Source: Parapristionchus giblindavisi (lineage: Eukaryota > Nematoda > Chromadorea > Rhabditida > Diplogasteridae). Taken from it: 64,000 bases of DNA. This document shows, one piece after another, positions 1 to 8,000 of this stretch (positions are counted from its first letter, which is position 1; every line of letters starts with the position of its first letter). The DNA lies in contig CALSFV010000237.1 in the NCBI GenBank assembly GCA_943737045.1, positions 434,001 to 498,000 on the forward strand. Reading direction: 5' to 3'. Made by a program: the position numbers and the translations under genes. The notes under the pieces were generated by a model. The model had not been told where the DNA came from. It saw only the letters and a list, made by a program, of their open reading frames with translations, and ran no database searches.

Positions 1-693
1 TCATAACTTAAGGTTGGTGATAGGAGGGGATGAAGAGGGGATCGGAGAGACGGGGCTCTTGACGGCAAATCACTCGCGTTGAGATGACCTCAAACTTGGG
101 TAATTAAACAATGAAAGTATAGGGCGATAGGTAATAGCACGAAAGAATAAAACAACAGTGAATGCAAGCGGGGAACGTGGAGAATGAAGTTGGAGTAGAG
201 ACTGATAGGCTATTGCCAGCAATGATGAAATAGGCATAGAATAAGAGAGAATGTTGGACTTGAACTTAGGCGCGAAAGTATTTACATAATGATGACGAAA
301 TAGGTGAAGGTAGAATAAGAGGACAAAGAGAACTTGATTTAAATGAGCAAACAACTAGGCAGGAGATGGACTTAGATGGAAGTGATAGGAATTAACGAGA
401 AGTGATAAACATGAGTAAATGCGGAGAAATAATGAATAATTAAAAGTAGGAAGAGCGACGACGTGCCGCCAGTCAGCACGGGAGAGTTGAATGAGACTGA
501 CTTGGAGAGAATCAGAAATTGGAGCTGGGAAGAATACCGTAGGATAGTTGGGCCATTACAACATGCGCATCATAGTGCGCGATTCAACTTGAATTCTACC
601 GTATATTCTTTGGTCTATCATGAACTGATTGTTTTAGGCAAACTTGGATTATTTATTCTATTTTAATTGTATTTGAGTAGCGATTTCGCTACA
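1..693. other. Non-satellite left flank, no recognisable gene
   Basis: This stretch shares no clear similarity with the 321-bp unit that begins near 694. The first roughly 450 bases are strongly purine-rich on the + strand, with many gga, gaag and aatga runs and a recurring gatagg motif (near 19, 124, 206 and 387). A 94-codon reverse-strand ORF (70-354) is the low-complexity, pyrimidine-strand translation of this skewed DNA. An open frame from 436 to 666 contains a plausible-looking hydrophilic stretch (NETDLERIRNWSWEEYRRI) but has no ATG start in frame; it could be a terminal exon or a gene relic, or chance. No RNA gene, transposon terminus or known domain is visible. It appears to be ordinary eukaryotic intergenic sequence bordering a satellite. 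Confidence 0.6.
677..692. repeat. Perfect hairpin beside the satellite border
   Basis: The arms gtagcga (677-683) and tcgctac (686-692) are exact inverted complements separated by only two T. The hairpin ends one base before the first satellite base (about 694). It overlaps the 8-bp palindrome acacgtgt (691-698), which spans the border. No copy of this hairpin exists inside the repeat unit, so it belongs to the flank or to the junction event. It might have acted as a breakage or recombination site, but that is inference. Confidence 0.7.
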
Positions 694-780
694 CGTGTCA
701 AGTTAATATATTATCGAATCTTATCGTAGCATATACCACGTGAAAGAGCAAAAAATTCTGAATAATCTACACTTCAGTTC
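694..780. repeat. Truncated first satellite unit at the array border
   Basis: Similarity to the unit starts with cgtgtcaagttaatat and continues unbroken into the first full unit. Upstream of 694 the expected aataaagaatt of the unit is replaced by unrelated flank. This places the border within the unit at the base after gaatt, close to the EcoRI site. These 87 bases match the consensus, so the border unit has not decayed noticeably. Confidence 0.85.
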
Positions 781-1743
781 ATGTCAAACTGTAATGCTGT
801 GTTGATTCCACAATGCAATAAGTACAAAAGTAGCTTTCGCTCTGATAAGACCAAAACAATACCTGAAATGAAAAATTTTCTGCTAAACCCAGCGTGTCAT
901 ATACCAAACGAAAGAGCAATAAATTCTGAGTATTTTGCACGTTCCCATGTTGAACAACGGCCACTTCAGCCGAATTAACAAAATTGAATTATGCTTTTTT
1001 GGCAATAAAGAATTCGTGTCAAGTTAATATATTATCGAATCTTATCGTAGCATATACCACGTGAAAGAGCAAAAAATTCTGAATAATCTACACTTCAGTT
1101 CATGTCAAACTGTAATGCTGTGTTGATTCCACAATGCAATAAGTACAAAAGTAGCTTTCACTCTGAGAAGACCAAAACAATACCTGAAATGAAAAATTTT
1201 CTGCTAAACCCAGCGTGTCATATACCAAACGAAAGAGCAATAAATTCTGAGTATTTTGCACGTTCCCATGTTGAACAACGGCCACTTCAGCCGAATTAAC
1301 AAAATTGAATTATGCTTTTTTGGCAATAAAGAATTCGTGTCAAGTTAATATATTATCGAATCTTATCGTAGCATATACCACGTGAAAGAGCAAAAAATTC
1401 TGAATAATCTACACTTCAGTTCATGTCAAACTGTAATGCTGTGTTGATTCCACAATGCAATAAGTACAAAAGTAGCTTTCACTCTGATAAGACCAAAACA
1501 ATACCTGAAATGAAAAATTTTCTGCTAAACCCAGCGTGTCATATACCAAACGAAAGAGCAATAAATTCTGAGTATTTTGCACGTTCCCATGTTGAACAAC
1601 GGCCACTTCAGCCGAATTAACAAAATTGAATTATGCTTTTTTGGCAATAAAGAATTCGTGTCAAGTTAATATATTATCGAATCTTATCGTAGCATATACC
1701 ACGTGAAAGAGCAAAAAATTCTGAATAATCTACACTTCAGTTC

Positions 1744-1941
1744 ATGTCAAACTGTAATGCTGTGTTGATTCCACAATGCAATAAGTACAAAAGTAGCTTT
1801 CACTCTGATAAGACCAAAACAATACCTGAAATGAAAAATTTTCTGCTAAACCCAGCGTGTCATATACCAAACGAAAGAGCAAAAAATTCTGAGTATTTTG
1901 CACGTTCCCATGTTGAACAACGGCCACTTCAGCCGAATTAA
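1744..1941 (+). other. Recurrent 65-codon ORF of the unit (probably not a gene)
   Basis: Nearly every unit has this frame, starting MSNCNAVLIPQC and ending QPN before TAA. It has no signal peptide, membrane segment or family motif that I recognise. The variants between units include many amino-acid changes (I/K, N/K, Y/D, N/D, S/I, E/A) and few silent ones, the ratio expected of unconstrained DNA. One copy has a stop in the frame (60437 unit, tgacat). An antisense frame of 61 codons overlaps it in most units. A TAA followed 25 bases later by aataaa makes each unit resemble a tiny transcription unit, but no promoter or conservation supports translation. Confidence 0.2.
1861..1903. repeat. Internal box 1 of the satellite unit
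   Basis: This 43-bp segment starts catataccaaacgaaagagc and aligns without gaps to box 2 at 2014-2056 (153 bp downstream), with 36 of 43 positions identical by eye. The identical core includes catatacca and a 19-base block, aaagagcaaaaaattctga. The pair repeats in every unit, spaced 153 and then 168 bp, which points to an ancestral dimer. Confidence 0.85.
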
Positions 1942-2013
1942 CAAAATTGAATTATGCTTTTTTGGCAATAAAGAATTCGTGTCAAGTTAATATATTATCG
2001 AATCTTATCGTAG

Positions 2014-2056
2014 CATATACCACGTGAAAGAGCAAAAAATTCTGAATAATCTACAC
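2014..2056. repeat. Internal box 2 of the satellite unit, with cacgtg
   Basis: This is the partner of box 1. It differs mainly at cgtg versus aacg, which creates the palindromic hexamer CACGTG (2021-2026), and in its last eleven bases. Both boxes are followed by cacttcag, directly in box 2 but about 24 bp later after box 1, as if box 1 gained or box 2 lost a short insert. Weaker similarity (tgct, ttg, caataa in order) continues downstream of both. Confidence 0.8.
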
Positions 2057-3751
2057 TTCAGTTCATGTCAAACTGTAATGCTGTGTTGATTCCACAATGC
2101 AATAAGTACAAAAGTAGCTTTCACTCTGATAAGACCAAAACAATACCTGAAATGAAAAATTTTCTGCTAAACCCAGCGTGTCATATACCAAACGAAAGAG
2201 CAATAAATTCTGAGTATTTTGCACGTTCCCATGTTGAACAACGGCCACTTCAGCCGAATTAACAAAATTGAATTATGCTTTTTTGGCAATAAAGAATTCG
2301 TGTCAAGTTAATATATTATCGAATCTTATCGTAGCATATACCACGTGAAAGAGCAAAAAATTCTGAATAATCTACACTTCAGTTCATGTCAAACTGTAAT
2401 GCTGTGTTGATTCCACAATGCAATAAGTACAAAAGTAGCTTTCACTCTGATAAGACCAAAACAATACCTGAAATGAAAAATTTTCTGCTAAACCCAGCGT
2501 GTCATATACCAAACGAAAGAGCAATAAATTCTGAGTATTTTGCACGTTCCCATGTTGAACAACGGCCACTTCAGCCGAATTAACAAAATTGAATTATGCT
2601 TTTTTGGCAATAAAGAATTCGTGTCAAGTTAATATATTATCGAATCTTATCGTAGCATATACCACGTGAAAGAGCAAAAAATTCTGAATAATCTACACTT
2701 CAGTTCATGTCAAACTGTAATGCTGTGTTGATTCCACAATGCAATAAGTACAAAAGTAGCTTTCACTCTGATAAGACCAAAACAATACCTGAAATGAAAA
2801 ATTTTCTGCTAAACCCAGCGTGTCATATACCAAACGAAAGAGCAATAAATTCTGAGTATTTTGCACGTTCCCATGTTGAACAACGGCCACTTCAGCCGAA
2901 TTAACAAAATTGAATTATGCTTTTTTGGCAATAAAGAATTCGTGTCAAGTTAATATATTATCGAATCTTATCGTAGCATATACCACGTGAAAGAGCAAAA
3001 AATTCTGAATAATCTACACTTCAGTTGATGTCAAACTGTAATGCTGTGTTGATTCCACAATGCAATAAGTACAAAAGTAGCTTTCACTCTGATAAGACCA
3101 AAACAATACCTGAAATGAAAAATTTTCTGCTAAACCCAGCGTGTCATATACCAAACGAAAGAGCAAAAAATTCTGAGTATTTTGCACGTTCCCATGTTGA
3201 ACAACGGCCACTTCAGCCGAATTAACAAAATTGAATTATGCTTTTTTGGCAATAAAGAATTCGTGTCAAGTTAATATATTATCGAATCTTATCGTAGCAT
3301 ATACCACGTGAAAGAGCAAAAAATTCTGAATAATCTACACTTCAGTTCATGTCAAACTGTAATGCTGTGTTGATTCCACAATGCAATAAGTACAAAAGTA
3401 GCTTTCACTCTGATAAGACCAAAACAATACCTGAAATGAAAAATTTTCTGCTAAACCCAGCGTGTCATATACCAAACGAAAGAGCAATAAATTCTGAGTA
3501 TTTTGCACGTTCCCATGTTGAACAACGGCCACTTCAGCCGAATTAACAAAATTGAATTATGCTTTTTTGGCAATAAAGAATTCGTGTCAAGTTAATATAT
3601 TATCGAATCTTATCGTAGCATATACCACGTGAAAGAGCAAAAAATTCTGAATAATCTACACTTCAGTTCATGTCAAACTGTAATGCTGTGTTGATTCCAC
3701 AATGCAATAAGTACAAAAGTAGCTTTCACTCTGATAAGACCAAAACAATAC

Positions 3752-3754
3752 CTG
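3752..3754. repeat. Left target-site duplication CTG
   Basis: The unit normally reads aatacctgaaatg here. It is split so that ctg appears on both sides of the inserted element (3752-3754 and 5016-5018). Extending by one more base gives c versus g, so the duplication is 3 bp. Removing the element and one ctg restores a unit of exactly normal length. Confidence 0.8.
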
Positions 3755-3771
3755 CCGCCGTACCAAATAGG
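3755..3771 (+). repeat. Left terminal inverted repeat of the transposon
   Basis: The 17 bases ccgccgtaccaaatagg are the exact reverse complement of 4999-5015. If the flanking G (3754) and C (5016) are included the match is 18 bp, but those bases are more simply part of the CTG duplication. Confidence 0.9.
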
Positions 3772-3842
3772 AGTGGTAGATCAAGAGGTCGACCATAATT
3801 TCTCTCTTTTTTCAATGGGAATCGGCTCTCTTTTGGGGCTCA

Positions 3843-3871
3843 TCTCGACTGTAATTCCTATCAAGTCGAGA
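3843..3871. repeat. Subterminal hairpin of the transposon
   Basis: The arms tctcgact (3843-3850) and agtcgaga (3864-3871) are perfect complements around a 13-base loop. A second 7-bp hairpin, ttgaggc (3944-3950) with gcctcaa (3961-3967), lies about 100 bp further in. Subterminal hairpins are common in non-autonomous elements; a function here is not shown. Confidence 0.65.
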
Positions 3872-4532
3872 GACAGAAATGGGGGTGAGGTAGAGAGGGA
3901 AAGAAAGTGAGAGATCACAAGAGGGAATAGGGTAGACGAGAAATTGAGGCTATTCCGAGCGCCTCAAAAATCTGTCTGTCTGCGTCTCTTCTTTAGCACA
4001 CTATTTCTCTCTATCTCACCCATAATTTTTCAAAACACCGCACGAGTGATTTTATGGTCGAGATATTTAGAGTTGACCCGGTTGACTGAGCGTGACACAA
4101 TGTAATATATGTACTGTAACTCCACATTGTCATCCCGCAAGTCTCCGCTCCTTTTATGCTATTGTTTAGATTATTGTTATGTGTAATTGTTTTGTTTAAT
4201 TGTTTCATATTACATTTTGTATGAATCGATACTATAGTCCATTGTTCTTTACCTTTTCACGATCGTTCATCGTTCATTTCACCGATTATTTAATTTAATT
4301 TAATGTAATTTAAGGATCTTTTACGTGCACTACCTTCGATGCTTCTCCACAATTGAACATTGATGAATGAAGAATTAAAGGTACGGTAATTATTAATCAT
4401 CAATATTTTTCATTTTACTTATTTATTTATAATTATTTAAATTTCTAGATTCGTTTGTACGTTGGTTCAAGGACAACGGTAGAAGAATGGAAGATGAACC
4501 AGCAAAAATGATTTGATGGATCTTTTTGATGA

Positions 4533-4548
4533 ATGGATGGATGGATGG
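4533..4548 (+). repeat. (ATGG)4 microsatellite
   Basis: Four exact atgg repeats lie within the transposon interior, preceded by the related gatga. No function is implied. Confidence 0.9.
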
Positions 4549-4884
4549 AGAATGATTTTTGAAGTATTCATTATTGATATTGTGTTCATCAACTATTATC
4601 ATTGTTTTGTATTAACGAAACTCTCATAGGTATTGTTGAATCCCCCTTCCCCTTCCTTTTCATATCACCCTTTTTTCGCTATCTTTATTGAGCTTCATAT
4701 CATTTGGAACATTTTCATAACATTACTCATATTCGATTTTTTCTTTTCAAAAATTCACTATTTAGTTCTCTCATCTAATTAATCTTCATTTCCTCCATTT
4801 CCTGCATTTTGTTCATCACTTGTTTTAATTTTCATTATCCCATGATTCCTGTTCAATCGCTCATCGATCAGTTTTGTGCCACTT

Positions 4885-4901
4885 CCCCCCCCCCCCCCCC
4901 C
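4885..4901 (+). repeat. Run of 17 C inside the transposon
   Basis: Seventeen consecutive C stand out in an AT-rich element. The exact length is unreliable because long homopolymers are prone to sequencing error. The run lies about 115 bp from the right end. Confidence 0.9.
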
Positions 4902-4998
4902 GTTTGATCTATTTCCGCTATCATGTCGACTACAAATAAAGGCCTTCCTATCTCACTTATCGATTGACTCAGAGAGGGGAGACAGATTTTAGGGTCGA

Positions 4999-5015
4999 CC
5001 TATTTGGTACGGCGG
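4999..5015 (-). repeat. Right terminal inverted repeat of the transposon
   Basis: The sequence cctatttggtacggcgg ends the element. Just inside it, ggtcgacc (4993-5000) matches the palindrome at 3787-3794 near the left end. This shows that the inverted similarity is longer than the perfect outer 17 bp. Confidence 0.9.
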
Positions 5016-5018
5016 CTG
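5016..5018. repeat. Right target-site duplication CTG
   Basis: This is the second copy of the ctg duplication. It is followed directly by gaaatgaaaaaatttctgc, the remainder of the split unit, which is of the aaaaaattt/gcatg variant class. Confidence 0.8.
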
Positions 5019-8000
5019 AAATGAAAAAATTTCTGCTAAACCCAGCATGTCATATACCAAACGAAAGAGCAAAAAATTCTGAGTATTTTGCACGTTCCCA
5101 TGTTGAACAACGGCCACTTCAGCCGAATTAACAAAATTGAATTATGCTTTTTTGGCAATAAAGAATTCGTGTCAAGTTAATATATTATCGAATCTTATCG
5201 TAGCATATACCACGTGAAAGAGCAAAAAATTCTGAATAATCTACACTTCAGTTCATGTCAAACTGTAATGCTGTGTTGATTCCACAATGCAATAAGTACA
5301 AAAGTAGCTTTCACTCTGATAAGACCAAAACAATACCTGAAATGAAAAATTTTCATCTAAACCCAGCATGTCATATACCAAACGAAAGAGCAAAAAATTC
5401 TGAGTATTTTGCACGTTCCCATGTTGAACAACGGCCACTTCAGCCGAATTAACAAAATTGAATTATGCTTTTTTGGCAATAAAGAATTCGTGTCAAGTTA
5501 ATATATTATCGAATCTTATCGTAGCATATACCACGTGAAAGAGCAAAAAATTCTGAATAATCTACACTTCAGTTCATGTCAAACTGTAATGCTGTGTTGA
5601 TTCCACAATGCAATAAGTACAAAAGTAGCTTTCACTCTGATAAGACCAAAACAATACCTGAAATGAAAAATTTTCAGCTAAACCCAGCATGTCATATACC
5701 AAACGAAAGAGCAAAAAATTCTGAGTATTTTGCACGTTCCCATGTTGAACAACGGCCACTTCAGCCGAATTAACAAAATTGAATTATGCTTTTTTGGCAA
5801 TAAAGAATTCGTGTCAAGTTAATATATTATCGAATCTTATCGTAGCATATACCACGTGAAAGAGCAAAAAATTCTGAATAATCTACACTTCAGTTCATGT
5901 CAAACTGTAATGCTGTGTTGATTCCACAATGCAATAAGTACAAAAGTAGCTTTCACTCTGATAAGACCAAAACAATACCTGAAATGAAAAATTTTCTGCT
6001 AAACCCAGCGTGTCATATACCAAACGAAAGAGCAATAAATTCTGAGTATTTTGCACGTTCCCATGTTGAACAACGGCCACTTCAGCCGAATTAACAAAAT
6101 TGAATTATGCTTTTTTGGCAATAAAGAATTCGTGTCAAGTTAATATATTATCGAATCTTATCGTAGCATATACCACGTGAAAGAGCAAAAAATTCTGAAT
6201 AATCTACACTTCAGTTCATGTCAAACTGTAATGCTGTGTTGATTCCACAATGCAATAAGTACAAAAGTAGCTTTCACTCTGATAAGACCAAAACCATACC
6301 TGAAATGAAAAAATTTCTGCTAAACCCAGCATGTCATATACCAAACGAAAGAGCAAAAAATTCTGAGTATTTTGCACGTTCCCATGTTGAACAACGGCCA
6401 CTTCAGCCGAATTAACAAAATTGAATTATGCTTTTTTGGCAATAAAGAATTCGTGTCAAGTTAATATATTATCGAATCTTATCGTAGCATATACCACGTG
6501 AAAGAGCAAAAAATTCTGAATAATCTACACTTCAGTTCATGTCAAACTGTAATGCTGTGTTGATTCCACAATGCAATAAGTACAAAAGTAGCTTTCACTC
6601 TGATAAGACCAAAACAATACCTGAAATGAAAAATTTTCTGCTAAACCCAGCATGTCATATACCAAACGAAAGAGCAAAAAATTCTGAGTATTTTGCACGT
6701 TCCCATGTTGAACAACGGCCACTTCAGCCGAATTAACAAAATTGAATTATGCTTTTTTGGCAATAAAGAATTCGTGTCAAGTTAATATATTATCGAATCT
6801 TATCGTAGCATATACCACGTGAAAGAGCAAAAAATTCTGAATAATCTACACTTCAGTTCATGTCAAACTGTAATGCTGTGTTGATTCCACAATGCAATAA
6901 GTACAAAAGTAGCTTTCACTCTGATAAGACCAAAACAATACCTGAAATGAAAAATTTTCTGCTAAACCCAGCGTGTCATATACCAAACGAAAGAGCAATA
7001 AATTCTGAGTATTTTGCACGTTCCCATGTTGAACAACGGCCACTTCAGCCGAATTAACAAAATTGAATTATGCTTTTTTGGCAATAAAGAATTCGTGTCA
7101 AGTTAATATATTATCGAATCTTATCGTAGCATATACCACGTGAAAGAGCAAAAAATTCTGAATAATCTACACTTCAGTTCATGTCAAACTGTAATGCTGT
7201 GTTGATTCCACAATGCAATAAGTACAAAAGTAGCTTTCACTCTGATAAGACCAAAACAATACCTGAAATGAAAAATTTTCTGCTAAACCCAGCATGTCAT
7301 ATACCAAACGAAAGAGCAAAAAATTCTGAGTATTTTGCACGTTCCCATGTTGAACAACGGCCACTTCAGCCGAATTAACAAAATTGAATTATGCTTTTTT
7401 GGCAATAAAGAATTCGTGTCAAGTTAATATATTATCGAATCTTATCGTAGCATATACCACGTGAAAGAGCAAAAAATTCTGAATAATCTACACTTCAGTT
7501 CATGTCAAACTGTAATGCTGTGTTGATTCCACAATGCGATAAGTACAAAAGTAGCTTTCACTCTGATAAGACCAAAACAATACCTGAAATGAAAAATTTT
7601 CTGCTAAACCCAGCGTGTCATATACCAAACGAAAGAGCAAAAAATTCTGAGGATTTTGCACGTTCCCATGTTGAACAACGGCCACTTCAGCCGAATTAAC
7701 AAAATTGAATTATGCTTTTTTGGCAATAAAGAATTCGTGTCAAGTTAATATATTATCGAATCTTATCGTAGCATATACCACGTGAAAGAGCAAAAATTCT
7801 GAATAATCTACACTTCAGTTCATGTCAAACTGTAATGCTGTGTTGATTCCACAATGCAATAAGTACAAAAGTAGCTTTCACTCTGATAAGACCAAAACAA
7901 TACCTGAAATGAAAAATTTTCTGCTAAACCCAGCATGTCATATACCAAACGAAAGAGCAAAAAATTCTGAGTATTTTGCACGTTCCCATGTTGAACAACG

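Larger units (their letters stand above)
1744..2064 (+). repeat. Representative satellite unit
   Basis: I use this copy to describe the unit. In order it holds: an ATG-initiated 65-codon frame (1744-1941); an A5T4 tract before the first catatacca box; box 1 (1861-1903); cacttcag; a TAA stop (1939-1941); a T6 run followed by aataaa (1967-1972); the EcoRI site gaattc (1973-1978); a very AT-rich stretch with ttatcg twice; and box 2 (2014-2056) carrying cacgtg (2021-2026). Counting by hand gives 109 G+C in 321 bases. The phase chosen for the unit start is arbitrary. Confidence 0.9.
781..3669. repeat. Left-edge satellite block with a four-unit pattern
   Basis: Nine complete units lie between the border and the transposon-split unit. 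All carry gcgtgtcat. The fourth (1744) and eighth (3028) have caaaaaattctgag where the others have caataaattctgag, giving the order A-A-A-B, A-A-A-B, A, a 1284-bp tetramer period. Private changes are few: tttcgctct in the first unit (836-844), gagaag in the second, and gttgatg instead of gttcatg at 3024-3030. None of the gcatg-type units that dominate further right occur here. Confidence 0.7.
3755..5015. mobile_element. Non-autonomous DNA transposon inserted in the satellite
   Basis: The 1261-bp insert is bounded by perfect 17-bp terminal inverted repeats (ccgccgtaccaaatagg at 3755 and its complement ending at 5015) and a CTG duplication. Inverted similarity continues inward: the right end reads directly into ggtcgacc, while the left end has 17 extra bases (3772-3788) before tcgacc, so one end gained or lost a short segment. 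The inside is AT-rich with pyrimidine runs, a 17-C run and an atgg microsatellite. There is no ORF longer than about 65 codons and no transposase motif, so movement would need a transposase supplied from elsewhere. A 3-bp duplication occurs in several cut-and-paste superfamilies; CTG does not fit the TWA preference of PIF/Harbinger, and the ends do not start CACTA. I leave the superfamily open. Confidence 0.85.

Noticed and set aside
70..354. 94-codon reverse-strand ORF rich in L, F, S and Y
   Set aside because: It is the pyrimidine-strand reading of purine-skewed DNA; composition is low-complexity and there is no motif.
436..666. Open frame in the left flank with a hydrophilic, coding-like stretch
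   Set aside because: It has no in-frame ATG, only about 77 codons, a hydrophobic tail that runs into AT-rich DNA, and no recognisable domain. It could be an exon but there is not enough to call one.
1975..1991. CENP-B-box-like sequence (ttcgtgtcaag...)
   Set aside because: The TTCG and the spaced A match, but the essential CGGG half is ttaa. No other position in the unit fits the box.
4011..4208. 65-codon reverse-strand ORF inside the transposon
   Set aside because: It is short, has low-complexity N- and T-rich sequence, and shows no transposase catalytic residues; random ORFs of this size are expected.
4885..4901. C17 run as a G-quadruplex or telomere-like signal
   Set aside because: It is a plain homopolymer of uncertain length with no repeated G-run spacing or telomeric motif around it.
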